The notes: a model not told the origin generated them from the letters alone. Shown: positions 24,421 to 33,853, counted from the stretch's first letter. The stretch is 64,000 bases of DNA from Lacticaseibacillus paracasei subsp. paracasei (GCF_000829035.1 NZ_AP012541.1:2108001-2172000), one strand, 5' to 3'. Program-made: numbers and translations.

Positions 24421-26505
24421 TCATGAGTGGTTAACTTTACGCGTTTTAACATTTACTTCCGACAAATCATGATCACTTCCAGCTAACAATCGTTTGATGT
24501 GTTGCACCCGACTCCAAGCACTGTCTCCACCTGCGTAGACGGCAACGTCAGAATCACCTAGTTGTCGGTAACGTTGATCTGCCTCGACTTCATTAACATG
24601 TTTAACAAGGCTTTCATCACTATTGGCCATGGCAAAAAAGTTAGATGGGTCAGCATCCCACAGGAGGTCAATCAGTTGATTGTATAAATCAGTCCAACTT
24701 TTAATTTGAACCACCTGATCATCAACAAAACTGAAAGCGACTGGCTTAGTGCCGGTTGGGTTAGTTTCTAGAATCATATCCAACGTATCCCATGAATTTG
24801 GATCGTCTGTCGCAAGCTGAGTTGACACATTGGGACGTGGCCAAACTGTTAACGCTCTTGTTAACAAATCAGCCTGCCGTTCCTGTAAAGTTGCTTCATC
24901 CCACTTATCGAATTGCGCTACCCATTGATTAAGTTTAATACCTGACTTACGATAACCGTCTGCCATATCCCGCTTCTCAATATAAGGGCGATTGCTCATC
25001 TGACCATTAAACCCAGTTAAAGTCAGGTTAGCTAGTCGGTTCAACCAAACATTGTGGACCAGTCGCCAATCGGTCCCCAAAGCCTTCTGCCAACTACTAT
25101 TCACAACTCGCGGCATAATATGTTCAATCGAGTACTTACCAGATTGCGCCGCATCGAATAAGTCCTGCTCCTCACCACTCGCATTATTCAGTTCATCTAG
25201 AATGAACCACAGTGACATAGAACTCATGTGGTAGTAATCTTTCTCAACCAACGCGTCTTTTAAAGATTGATCTGTTGGAAAACGTTTATTTTCTTTAACG
25301 ACCTGCGTCAACACTAACTTCAAGCCTTCAACATAATCAACCTTAGCCTGGTCAACATAATGCTCCACTTGGCGATCTAGCGCAGCAAACAGCAAATTCA
25401 GTCCAGTAGTGGGAACACCGATAAAAAGCCGCCGAGCCAGATAGGCCAGCAAAACCCGCAACACTTCAACTAATTGATCAGCGGATAGCACGCCATCACG
25501 CGTTTTTGCAAAAACCTGCAATAAGTACGGCACCAAAATATCGTTATTCAAATGACCGAGTCTAATCAAAAGCGATTTGACTCGTTGATCTTTGATGGCA
25601 ACAGTCGCTGGCGCTGTGATTTCCGCAAATAATTTGGCTGCGGCCTGCTCCTTTTTCAATTGGGCAATTTGATCAAAGTCTTTGGTCAAGCCCACATAAC
25701 GGCGATAATCGCTGTAAATTTCATTTTCTTTAACCGGCTTTGAGCTCCGAGCCAATGAAGTCAAGTATTGCCGATAGAACCGCGAGAGCTCCTCACTGCC
25801 AACCAAGCGCTCGTTCTGTTGCCACAGTTGAAAAGCCGCTGCTTGTTGATCGCCCTTCAAGCCCATCAGCAAAAAGTTCCGGATCTTGTCTGATTCCGTT
25901 AAATTCATACCGGTCGAATTTAAACTTTCAAAGATCAATTGAGCATCATCGTACTGATCAACAACGATGTTCATAACTTGCAACCGTTGTTCCAACAAGG
26001 AAAGCCACTCACGAACTGTTAAGTCTCCCTGCTGCAAAACATTCCAAAAATAAGCGTAGGTGCTTTTGAAAATCGTATCCGCAGCTGATATACCATTAAC
26101 TAGTACATCGACATACTGTTCCTCATCACCAGGTACCGGATGCAACCGATTCTTCGCGACTGAATCCCGATCAAACCTGTCTATTAAAAACATTTCGTTA
26201 ACTCGTTGATAATCCACATCACTTGATCCTAAAAAATCACGGATAGCAATCAAGAATAACGAAACAGTGGTCAGTCGTTGCTGCCCATCAATGACATCTA
26301 CCGTACTAGTGTCACCGGTGGCGTTCAAAATTAAACTTCCAAAGAAATATCGCTCGCGTTGATTCGCATAAGCCGTCTTCAAATCCGCGACAAACCGTTC
26401 CAACTGTTCCCGCCGCCAACTATAGCGTCGTTGATAAACTGGAATATTGATGGTCCTATTATTCGCAATCACCTGACTGACGATAAGTTCTGCATTACCC
26501 TTCAC
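24421..26505 (-). CDS. GmrSD-like DUF262/DUF1524 endonuclease
   Basis: 694 residues from the GTG at 26505. The DUF262 (GmrS-like) domain has IPVYQRRYSWRREQ near residue 22 and DGQQRLTT near 72, a nucleotide-binding and hydrolysis signature. The DUF1524 (GmrD-like) His-Me nuclease domain has YSIEHIMPR near 457 followed by NVWLNRLANLTLTGFN. About 130 extra residues follow. The family cuts modified phage DNA (type IV restriction). A GTG at 26556 gives 17 more residues but lacks a ribosome site, while GGGGTGAC precedes 26505. It sits where hsdS should be, right after hsdM. Confidence 0.88.
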   Translation of the reverse strand: MKGNAELIVSQVIANNRTINIPVYQRRYSWRREQLERFVADLKTAYANQRERYFFGSLILNATGDTSTVDVIDGQQRLTTVSLFLIAIRDFLGSSDVDYQRVNEMFLIDRFDRDSVAKNRLHPVPGDEEQYVDVLVNGISAADTIFKSTYAYFWNVLQQGDLTVREWLSLLEQRLQVMNIVVDQYDDAQLIFESLNSTGMNLTESDKIRNFLLMGLKGDQQAAAFQLWQQNERLVGSEELSRFYRQYLTSLARSSKPVKENEIYSDYRRYVGLTKDFDQIAQLKKEQAAAKLFAEITAPATVAIKDQRVKSLLIRLGHLNNDILVPYLLQVFAKTRDGVLSADQLVEVLRVLLAYLARRLFIGVPTTGLNLLFAALDRQVEHYVDQAKVDYVEGLKLVLTQVVKENKRFPTDQSLKDALVEKDYYHMSSMSLWFILDELNNASGEEQDLFDAAQSGKYSIEHIMPRVVNSSWQKALGTDWRLVHNVWLNRLANLTLTGFNGQMSNRPYIEKRDMADGYRKSGIKLNQWVAQFDKWDEATLQERQADLLTRALTVWPRPNVSTQLATDDPNSWDTLDMILETNPTGTKPVAFSFVDDQVVQIKSWTDLYNQLIDLLWDADPSNFFAMANSDESLVKHVNEVEADQRYRQLGDSDVAVYAGGDSAWSRVQHIKRLLAGSDHDLSEVNVKTRKVNHS

Positions 26506-26574
26506 AATTGTCACCCCAAAGTAGTATTTTGCTGGCTGGTTTAAGTTGATTGACACTAATTGATCGCTAGCATT

Positions 26575-26597
26575 CTCTGGGTATTAGCATACCAGAG
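26575..26597. promoter_or_regulatory. Inverted repeat with -10 before the DUF262 gene
   Basis: CTCTGGGTAT-TAG-CATACC-AGAG is an inverted repeat. On the minus strand it contains TGGTATGCT, an extended -10 (TATGCT at 26586-26591). This suggests a regulated promoter for the endonuclease gene, independent of hsdRM. Confidence 0.35.
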
Positions 26598-26621
26598 ATG
26601 TGGGGTTGTGGCGGGGTTTGG

Positions 26622-26723
26622 TTATCGATGTTTTTGGAATTTTGCTTGCTCGGAACGCTTGGGAAAAGCGTCAGAGTACCCCTTAAACCGCAATGCAGGA
26701 ACGTTTTTAGCATCCTTACTCAT
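26622..26723 (-). pseudogene. hsdS: Truncated type I specificity subunit HsdS
   Basis: The ATG at 26723 overlaps the end of hsdM (ATGAGTAA) exactly as hsdS does in intact operons. The first 20 residues (MSKDAKNVPALRFKGY...) are the standard N-terminus of lactobacillus HsdS. The frame then runs into an unrelated sequence and stops after 33 codons; both target-recognition domains are missing. A full HsdS has about 400 residues. This is a deletion remnant. Confidence 0.85.
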
Positions 26724-28314
26724 TTTTAAACAACTCCTTCAAGGCAGCGAGTTGCTTGGCAGCTTCGTCATTATTGGCCACTAAATCGTCAAAATTTTTG
26801 GCTAACTCCGAACTTAATCTGGCAATTTCTTCATCGTTTTTCTTGATATCAGCAACTACTTTGACGACATCAACTGGCTTTTCTGGTTCTGTCGTATCAA
26901 CATAACGTGGAATATTTAGGTTGAAATCATTTTCCTTGATCTCATCGAATGATGCGAGATGGGCATACTTATCAACATCCTTGCGATTGATATACGTTTC
27001 AAGAATCTTTTGGATGTTGTCGCCGGTCAGATGATTTTGGTTCTTAGCCTTCTCGAACTCTTTTGATGCATCAATAAAGAGAACATCGCGAGTCGTTCTA
27101 GATTTTTTCAAGACCGTGACTGTGGTTGGAATGCTTGTGTTAAAGAAGATGTTTGCAGGCAACCCAATCACTGTGTCGATCGCACCGTTTTCAAGTAACG
27201 CTTTACGAATACGCCCCTCTGCACCACCTCGGAAAAGAACACCGTGGGGCAAAACGATACACATTACCCCAGTGTCCTTTAAGTGATAATAGCCATGGAG
27301 CAAGAAGGCAAAGTCAGCCTTAGATTTTGGTGCAAGACCATAGCTGACAAATCGGGGATCGTTTTCCGTCCCCTTCGACGGCCGCCAATGCGCCGAGTAA
27401 GGTGGGTTCATCACAACAGCATCAAAGTTTGTTGGTTCTTCAATTGGCCAGTCTTGATCCAAGGTATCAGCATTGTGTAAATGCTGGTTGTTAATTGGCA
27501 CACCATGAAGAATCATGTTCATACGCGCTAAATTGTACGTTGACGTATTCAGTTCCTGACCAAAGTAGTTAATGGAAAGACGTTCATTCGAATAACGGCG
27601 GGCATTCAGCAAAAGTGAACCCGACCCCATTGTTGGATCATAAATCGTGAAACCACGGACATCTTCCTTACCGTGCATCGCAATTTGCGTAATAAGACGT
27701 GATACCGATTGCGGCGTATAGAACTCACCTGCGTTTTTGCCGGAATCAGAAGCAAACTGACCAATCAAATATTCGTACGCATCACCGAGTATGTCATTCG
27801 TGTTCTGACCCACCAGATCAAGCGTCGAGATTTGCTTCATGACATCCGAGATAACTTGATTTTGCTTTTGCGGGGTTGCACCCAGCTTTCGCGAATACAG
27901 GTCAACATCCTCGAACAACCCAGAAAAGAATTCACTGGATTGTTCAATATCGCGAAAGCTCTGACTAAGGTCTTCAAGCTGAAAGGTACCGTGATCGATT
28001 TTGTCTATGAGAGCTGTAAAAGTCAGATCGGGCTGAATGTGATAACCAAACTCATCGGAAACATTACTTATCAGATCATCATGTAAATCTTTATCATCGT
28101 ATGCATCCGTGTAAATTTGCTGGGCTTTATCCAGATCTGTTGTCTTCTCCTCCAATTGATCAGAAGCATAAACCACCATGCGATCAGAAAGATACTTGTA
28201 AAAAATTAAGCCTAGCAAGTAATTCTTATATTCGCTGGCATCCATCTTTGATCGTAAAATATCGGCAGAATTCCAAAGTGCTTGGTACAGTGTCTGTGAC
28301 GTCATTTGAGCCAT
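26716..28314 (-). CDS. hsdM: Type I restriction-modification methyltransferase HsdM
   Basis: 532 residues, normal length. N-terminal helical domain (SKMDASEYKNYLLGLIFYKYLSDR), then the N6-adenine methyltransferase core. The SAM-binding motif is YDPTMGSGSLLL near 225 and the catalytic motif NPPY near 309. A C-terminal coiled segment (VVADIKKNDEEIARLSSEL) would contact HsdS. ATG with GGAGGAAC upstream, 17 bases after hsdR. Methylation needs HsdS, and the local hsdS is broken, so activity depends on an S subunit from elsewhere. Confidence 0.95.
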   Translation of the reverse strand: MAQMTSQTLYQALWNSADILRSKMDASEYKNYLLGLIFYKYLSDRMVVYASDQLEEKTTDLDKAQQIYTDAYDDKDLHDDLISNVSDEFGYHIQPDLTFTALIDKIDHGTFQLEDLSQSFRDIEQSSEFFSGLFEDVDLYSRKLGATPQKQNQVISDVMKQISTLDLVGQNTNDILGDAYEYLIGQFASDSGKNAGEFYTPQSVSRLITQIAMHGKEDVRGFTIYDPTMGSGSLLLNARRYSNERLSINYFGQELNTSTYNLARMNMILHGVPINNQHLHNADTLDQDWPIEEPTNFDAVVMNPPYSAHWRPSKGTENDPRFVSYGLAPKSKADFAFLLHGYYHLKDTGVMCIVLPHGVLFRGGAEGRIRKALLENGAIDTVIGLPANIFFNTSIPTTVTVLKKSRTTRDVLFIDASKEFEKAKNQNHLTGDNIQKILETYINRKDVDKYAHLASFDEIKENDFNLNIPRYVDTTEPEKPVDVVKVVADIKKNDEEIARLSSELAKNFDDLVANNDEAAKQLAALKELFKNE

Positions 28315-28331
28315 CGTTAAGTTCCTCCAAA

Positions 28332-31300
28332 TTAGTCCTGATTAAGTGGCAAGATCTCTTCGCGGATAAGGTTCGAGTATGCATCTTTAAATTCGCGCCA
28401 GTACGAGATCTTCTTAACCGGATTTTCCGTTTTTTCCTTATACGTTTCATAATCCATATGACGTTTTAAGCTCTCTTCGCCGGGATTGGATTCCTTCTTA
28501 GGATCAAAATTTTCAGCGTAGAAAAGCGCCTCTGCAGGATCGGCACCCCATGTCGTCGCGACATCCTTGACCAAATGTTCGATTGTTTCGTTTTTCATTG
28601 TCTGGAGCAAAGTTTGGACATTCTGATTTTGAAATTCTTTAGGATTAGCTTGAATCTTACGCCATAGGCTTTCCATCAAGGAGCCTAGTTTTTCGTTGTT
28701 GTTTTTTAATCTATCGACGTAATTCGAAATTTCTTCCACCCGTTTTTGGCTAACGGCAGGCTTGTCATCGCGAGAGTCGCTGACATAGGCTTGGATGAGG
28801 TTAACAATATACTCGTAGTTGATCGTGTCCTGACGTACGGTTTCCAACTCATACTCAATATCTAAATCGTCTTCCTCAGGCCCTTCAGTTTGTCGACGCC
28901 GCTTTAATTCGTCAATAACATTGTTATAGGCACTTGTGTATTCCTCGATGTCTTGAGAATCGATAGCAATCTCATCTTGAATTTCGTCTGAGTCATATTC
29001 GCTATGAACCTGCGCAGCAGCCAGTCCCTTATCAAAGCCTTGAAATGCCTTGGCAAATTGCTTCAAGGTTGCATCTGGCAATTCACTGATAGGTGGACCA
29101 GAAGGATCAATCTTGAACTTTTTCAAGCTTGAAGCTGCCTTCTTTAATCGGTTGTGCGCTACCTTCCACTCAGGGGCAAGGACTTCATTTTCACCGCCAT
29201 TTGAATAGAGGATTAACGCATCTTCGACTGCTTTTGCAAAGGTATTCGGCAGTTGATAGACAACAATCTGTCCATACTGTTTATTTTTGTCAAAGATACG
29301 ATTGGTTCGAGAAAAGGCTTGAATGATATTTTGCAGCTGCATCGGCTTGCGATCAATAAACAAGGTAGACAAGCAAGGCGCATCAAAACCAGTCAATAAT
29401 CGATCAACCACAATAACGAGGTCTAATTGCTCTTCACGAGACAGATAACGGGCCTGTTTACGAGCTAACCGATCATTGATATTAGCGTTATATAAGTTAA
29501 TATTCTCAAGACTGTAACTCGTACCAAACATTTCGTTGTAGTCACGAATGGACTTTCGCATCGCGTCTTGATTCAGGGTTGAATCGAGATCATTTTCAGT
29601 GACTGAATAAGTGATAGCAACTTTCGGAAAGTCAGGTAATAATTCTGAGGTACGCTTGTTCATTGTAAATGGCGCTTTACCAGCACGTAACTCTTTGAAC
29701 AATTCATAGTATTTTTGTGCTTGCGAAATGGAGCTAGTTGTCAACAAAGCCGTGTAAGAATTGCCTCGGCCATTGTACAAGCCCAGCTTCTTTTGTGAAT
29801 GGTTGACGATCCCCTCTATCACTTTCCACATATGATTTTTGTTCAAATAATCAGAAGAGGGCAGGTTCTTTTCCATCTCAACAGGATCCATCTTTGCTAC
29901 ATCTGCAAGGGACTCTCCTGTGCGCTTCGCAATTAACTCAGTTAGTTGATCATCACGAATCGTATTTATATACTCCACTTGAAAGCCCAAGACGGCACCA
30001 TCATGAATTGCTTCTTTGACTGTATACTCATGCAGTCGTTCGCCATATTGTTCCGCAGTCGTTCGGGGCAAGTTTCCCTCTTCTTTACGTGCATTCTGCT
30101 CAAATATGGGAGTACCCGTAAAGCCATACCACAACGCGTGATGGAAAAAGCCGTTAATTTCCCACTGTTTTCGCGAAGTAACAGCGCGATGACACTCGTC
30201 AACAACAAAAGCAATCTTTAACTTTGTCAATCGCTCATAGTCTCGTGTGCCTTGCTTATCCGCAAACCGACGCATGACAAAGTTAAGTTTTTGAATCGTC
30301 GTGACAATGACAGTGCGGTCTGTACTTTTTAGCTTCTTAATAAGATCGCGAACGTGTTCAGTCTCATCAATATCAATAGTATCGTTTTCAGCGTAAGCCA
30401 TGAAAGAGCTTGTAGTTTGCTGGTCTAGGTCGACTCGATCAACAATAAAGATCGTCTTATCAATACTTGGAATCTGCAATAAATTGCGCGCAACTTTGTA
30501 CGCCGTCAGCGTTTTTCCCGATCCTGTGGTATGCCAGACGTATCCGGAGACCTGATGTTTTGTCGCTTCACGAACTCGCTCGATCGCATGAATCTGATAA
30601 GGCCGCAGCAAAATTAAGGACTTACGAATCGAATCAATCACGGTATATTGGGTAACCATCTTATGTGCTTGTGGAATCGAGAGTACCTGATCCGTAAAAT
30701 CAGTCAGCGTCTCTACAGGTTGATTATGCTCATCGACCCAGTTGGTTAAGAAGCGCTCGTTCATCTTGGTGCCTGAAGCTGGCGCAATATAACGTGTGTG
30801 GTACGGGTCACTGACAACGAACATTTGAACAACTGAATAGATGCCATTAAACATACCGTCACTCAGATATTTTTTAATTTGACGAAAAGCATCCATGTAA
30901 GAGTGATCAGCATTCTTGAGTTCGATATGAATTAACGGTAACCCATTGATCAAAAGTGAGACATCAAACCGACGATTCTGGTAGTCAGCAAACACTTTGG
31001 GCATTTCGATCTGATTAACAACCTCGTAGGAAGAAGTACCACCAGCTACATCTTCCCGACGAACAACTTCTAGTCGAACCGTTCCTAGCGTGGCATCTTC
31101 ACGTTGCACTTGAACTTTGGCCACACCATTTTCGCCAGCCAACCACTTAGCGGCATCATAAAACGTACCAAATTGAAGCTGATTCTGAATTTGACGAAAC
31201 TCTTGTTCTGTTAGCGGATGTCCGTCCAACACAGCAACATTATTTTGTTCGATTTTCTGCCGAAAGTTACGCCACAAATCCTCCTCTGTCTTTAGCTCCG

Positions 31301-31382
31301 GACGATACGTCCATTGTGAAATGCCCCTCGTTAACTGTTCGATTAATCGTTTTTCAAACGTAGATTCAAGTGTTGCACCCAT
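28332..31382 (-). CDS. hsdR: Type I restriction endonuclease subunit HsdR
   Basis: 1016 residues. The N-terminal nuclease domain has RRFDVSLLINGLPLIHIELKN, the D...E-x-K motif of type I enzymes. The translocase part has Walker A TTGSGKTLTA near 285, the DECH box VVDECHR and the motif FTGTPIF. A C-terminal helical region follows. It translocates and cuts unmethylated DNA as part of R2M2S. First gene of the operon, ATG with AGGAGG upstream. Intact, but without a local specificity subunit. Confidence 0.95.
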   Translation of the reverse strand: MGATLESTFEKRLIEQLTRGISQWTYRPELKTEEDLWRNFRQKIEQNNVAVLDGHPLTEQEFRQIQNQLQFGTFYDAAKWLAGENGVAKVQVQREDATLGTVRLEVVRREDVAGGTSSYEVVNQIEMPKVFADYQNRRFDVSLLINGLPLIHIELKNADHSYMDAFRQIKKYLSDGMFNGIYSVVQMFVVSDPYHTRYIAPASGTKMNERFLTNWVDEHNQPVETLTDFTDQVLSIPQAHKMVTQYTVIDSIRKSLILLRPYQIHAIERVREATKHQVSGYVWHTTGSGKTLTAYKVARNLLQIPSIDKTIFIVDRVDLDQQTTSSFMAYAENDTIDIDETEHVRDLIKKLKSTDRTVIVTTIQKLNFVMRRFADKQGTRDYERLTKLKIAFVVDECHRAVTSRKQWEINGFFHHALWYGFTGTPIFEQNARKEEGNLPRTTAEQYGERLHEYTVKEAIHDGAVLGFQVEYINTIRDDQLTELIAKRTGESLADVAKMDPVEMEKNLPSSDYLNKNHMWKVIEGIVNHSQKKLGLYNGRGNSYTALLTTSSISQAQKYYELFKELRAGKAPFTMNKRTSELLPDFPKVAITYSVTENDLDSTLNQDAMRKSIRDYNEMFGTSYSLENINLYNANINDRLARKQARYLSREEQLDLVIVVDRLLTGFDAPCLSTLFIDRKPMQLQNIIQAFSRTNRIFDKNKQYGQIVVYQLPNTFAKAVEDALILYSNGGENEVLAPEWKVAHNRLKKAASSLKKFKIDPSGPPISELPDATLKQFAKAFQGFDKGLAAAQVHSEYDSDEIQDEIAIDSQDIEEYTSAYNNVIDELKRRRQTEGPEEDDLDIEYELETVRQDTINYEYIVNLIQAYVSDSRDDKPAVSQKRVEEISNYVDRLKNNNEKLGSLMESLWRKIQANPKEFQNQNVQTLLQTMKNETIEHLVKDVATTWGADPAEALFYAENFDPKKESNPGEESLKRHMDYETYKEKTENPVKKISYWREFKDAYSNLIREEILPLNQD

Positions 31383-31415
31383 TCTTGACTCCTCCTGTTG
31401 TCATTGCAAAACCCG

Positions 31416-31577
31416 TTAGTCGTATTTCTTCAGATCCTGCAAGCCACTGACGAACCATTCATACTCCTCGATTCGCATCTTCAAAACTGTATTAATATTC
31501 ATCCAAAGCAGCCCGCAAGACCGAGATGCTTTTTGAACCTTAACGCTGCGTTCCAGCGTATAGATAACTTTCTTCAT
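31416..31577 (-). CDS. Small unassigned frame upstream of hsdR
   Basis: 53 codons starting MKKVIYTLERSVKVQ and ending MRIEEYEWFVSGLQDLKKYD, which looks protein-like at its C-terminal half. It ends 33 bases before the hsdR start. No ribosome site is visible, and it may be a remnant. The remainder of 31383-31852 is AT-rich with a terminator. Confidence 0.25.
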   Translation of the reverse strand: MKKVIYTLERSVKVQKASRSCGLLWMNINTVLKMRIEEYEWFVSGLQDLKKYD

Positions 31578-31788
31578 TATGAAGCATATTACGGGCAACG
31601 TCCATACAGAGGGACTCAACTGACTGACTGATTTAATATATACTTCTGACAGAAAATCAGGATACGTTCGTCACCGATTCGGACTAAATTGAAGTTGAGT
31701 AACGAATAGAGCAAATATTGTGTTAGAGTTTGCATTTGTTTTCGGGACAATTCTGTAGCGAAATCTGACTACATTTAGAAACGTAAAC

Positions 31789-31837
31789 AAAAAGCAGTGC
31801 CACTTCACGCTAATCATGAAGTAACACTGCTTTTTCA
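31789..31837. terminator. Bidirectional terminator after the HNH-like gene
   Basis: AAAAAGCAGTG...CACTGCTTTTT with inner arms ACTTCA/TGAAGT. T runs on both strands. Confidence 0.9.
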
Positions 31838-31852
31838 CTGCGTAAGAATCAT

Positions 31853-32419
31853 TCAGATTCTGTAATATCGAGCAACTTTTGCTCGCGGGCCACTATCAAT
31901 TTGCTCTAAAAGTCTCTTTGCCTCTTCTTTAGTCAGAAACGAACGCCGATACACTGCCTTCATCCACTCAGGGTCCGGCATCTTCTTACTTATAAACCAT
32001 TGATCGACATTTGGGGCTAAGAAAACGCTATATCCTTTTTCACCAAAGCGTCCATTTGTCTCTTTAGCAATAATGGCGTGCAAAATAAGATGTTCGATTA
32101 GATCCGCATATACCAGTCTGTCTTTACGATGCATACTAAACGGATATTGATAATATCGAATAAATCTTAGATCACTCAGGTTTTCTGCACGATTCTCGTC
32201 AACATGGTGCGTATAGAGTCCTTCTGAAGTTCTGGCATACTTGCCTTTGCTAATAGACTTGATTTCACCGTTTAGAAAACGCTGATAAGATTTTTCATTA
32301 AAATAGTTGTCTTTCACCGGTCCATATTTATTGAGTAAATAGGCAACTGCTTCAGAATAGGTCATGTTGATCATATTCATGTACTCTGCATATCTTATTT
32401 CGTGGTCTGCTTCTGTCAT
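31853..32419 (-). CDS. Putative HNH-like nuclease, family not recognised
   Basis: 188 residues. The middle reads GLYTHHVDENRAENLSDLRF and about 25 residues later LVYADLIEHLILHAIIA. The order His-His-x-Asp-x-Asn, Asn-Leu, then Glu-His and a final His resembles HNH (His-Me finger) nucleases, though without zinc cysteines. The first 40 residues (YSEAVAYLLNKYGPVKDNYF) look like a helical DNA-binding part. ATG with AGGAGC upstream, own terminator. Its position beside hsdRM and a GmrSD-like gene suggests a defence role. The function is inferred. Confidence 0.6.
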   Translation of the reverse strand: MTEADHEIRYAEYMNMINMTYSEAVAYLLNKYGPVKDNYFNEKSYQRFLNGEIKSISKGKYARTSEGLYTHHVDENRAENLSDLRFIRYYQYPFSMHRKDRLVYADLIEHLILHAIIAKETNGRFGEKGYSVFLAPNVDQWFISKKMPDPEWMKAVYRRSFLTKEEAKRLLEQIDSGPRAKVARYYRI

Positions 32420-32451
32420 GACGCGTAGCTCCTATCGTTTAGAAAAAGGCT

Positions 32452-32539
32452 CAATCAATCTTGAAAATAAAAGCTCCCTTTTGTGCCAGCCCATAGGCGG
32501 ACTGCGAGTCTCCCTTACCGCATAACTTCAGATTGATTG
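32452..32539. other. Separated inverted repeat in the divergent region
   Basis: CAATCAATCT (32452-32461) and AGATTGATTG (32530-32539) are perfect inverted repeats 68 bases apart. They lie between the HNH-like gene and the divergent membrane protein gene. They could be a looped operator pair or the ends of a small element. Confidence 0.35.
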
Positions 32540-32668
32540 TATCATAGGCATTGCCTAACAATCGAAAGTTAGACCGTACTTTAAGTTGGCAACACCCTTT
32601 TTCCAAAATGTGCTACAGTAAGTTCCTGAACACATCACATCAAACCAACTTTGGAGCGTGTTAAAACA

Positions 32669-33853
32669 TTGGCTAAAGAAACACATCACGTCGTCATCCC
32701 AGACGCCATCATGGAAGATCTTGATATTAAAGATGGCGAGCAAGTTGAAGTTACTTTAAAAGATAAGGAAGCCGTGATTCGGCCTAAACGGACGGATACA
32801 GGGACGCAGACGATTTCGCTGCGGTTCTTCCTGATTCCCACGGTTTTGGCTGGGATCGCGTTTTTGGCCTACTTTATCTATTTCCAGATTTTGCAGGTGC
32901 CAATGACGGGGAAGAACTCGATCGCTCAGATGGTCATTGTGCTGGGCGAATTGAGTGGGATTGCTACGTTTGCGGTTGCTTACATTCAGAATCATCGCCA
33001 GATTCATGGGCGGGATCATCGGCGCCGGTATTGGCGAATTTTTCCAACGATGCTGTTGTCCTTTGCAATTATTCTCGCGTTTGTGACATCAGTGTTTTTC
33101 TGGGTGATTGGCTATATGTTTGAAGGCGTCAGTTTTGATATTTATACGGCGACTGGGTTATTCCTGTTGTTTATCAGTATTGTGAACTACCTGATGATTT
33201 ATTCGGCCTTGTCGATTTCGACCTCCTTCATCACGACCCTGTTTCTATCGACCTTCGTTGGCGGTGTCATTGGCGCGATTGTGACGAACAGTTCGCGCCA
33301 GTGGTGGCAACATAACGTCAGTTTTCTTGGCACGAACAAGGCTTTGAATGCGTGGCAATTTAATCTCACCATCGCTGTGTCGGCCTTGCTGTGGATCGCG
33401 CTGGTGGATTATCTCTTCGTACCACTGATGGCGCATCGCAAAAATGATTGGCGGTTGATCACGATGCGGATCATGTTGACGGTTGCGGCAATTGCTTTGC
33501 TGGGTGTTGGCCTTTTCCCGAACAATCGCGGCCTCATGCATATCTTGCATACGCAAAGTGCTTGGTTCCTGAATTATTTCATCATCGGCATGATCATTGC
33601 AGTTCGTTGGCTGTTGCCAGGCGTTTCGCGCGAATTTCTAAGCACCAGTTACATCATCGGCGGCATCATCATTTTCGCCGCGATCCTCTTCCAGTTCGTC
33701 CACTACTTGTCACTGACAGCGTTTGAGATGATCGCCTTCGCCCTCGCGATGTCATGGATCATGTTGCTACTGCAAAACATTCACCGGCTTTACCAGAAAG
33801 ACGAGTCTACGTTTGTTGTGACGGTGACGACAGACAAGGTAAACACTGACTAG
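32669..33853 (+). CDS. Membrane protein with N-terminal AbrB-like domain
   Basis: 394 residues from TTG at 32669 (GGAG 12 bases upstream; a TTG at 32651 is the alternative). Residues 1-42 (ETHHVVIPDAIMEDLDIKDGEQVEV...) match the swapped-hairpin AbrB/MazE DNA-binding fold. The rest has about ten membrane segments, the first starting at TISLRFFLIPTVLAGIAFLAY. Such fusions occur in lactobacilli, sometimes labelled DUF998 or permease. It may be a membrane-tethered regulator or a membrane protein using the fold for oligomerisation. Divergent from the defence cluster; an extended -10 (TGCTACAGT, about 32611) precedes it. Confidence 0.75.
   Translation: MAKETHHVVIPDAIMEDLDIKDGEQVEVTLKDKEAVIRPKRTDTGTQTISLRFFLIPTVLAGIAFLAYFIYFQILQVPMTGKNSIAQMVIVLGELSGIATFAVAYIQNHRQIHGRDHRRRYWRIFPTMLLSFAIILAFVTSVFFWVIGYMFEGVSFDIYTATGLFLLFISIVNYLMIYSALSISTSFITTLFLSTFVGGVIGAIVTNSSRQWWQHNVSFLGTNKALNAWQFNLTIAVSALLWIALVDYLFVPLMAHRKNDWRLITMRIMLTVAAIALLGVGLFPNNRGLMHILHTQSAWFLNYFIIGMIIAVRWLLPGVSREFLSTSYIIGGIIIFAAILFQFVHYLSLTAFEMIAFALAMSWIMLLLQNIHRLYQKDESTFVVTVTTDKVNTD

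Noticed and set aside
31398..31631. 77-codon plus-strand frame upstream of hsdR
   Set aside because: No ribosome site or known domain, and it overlaps an equally weak minus-strand frame.
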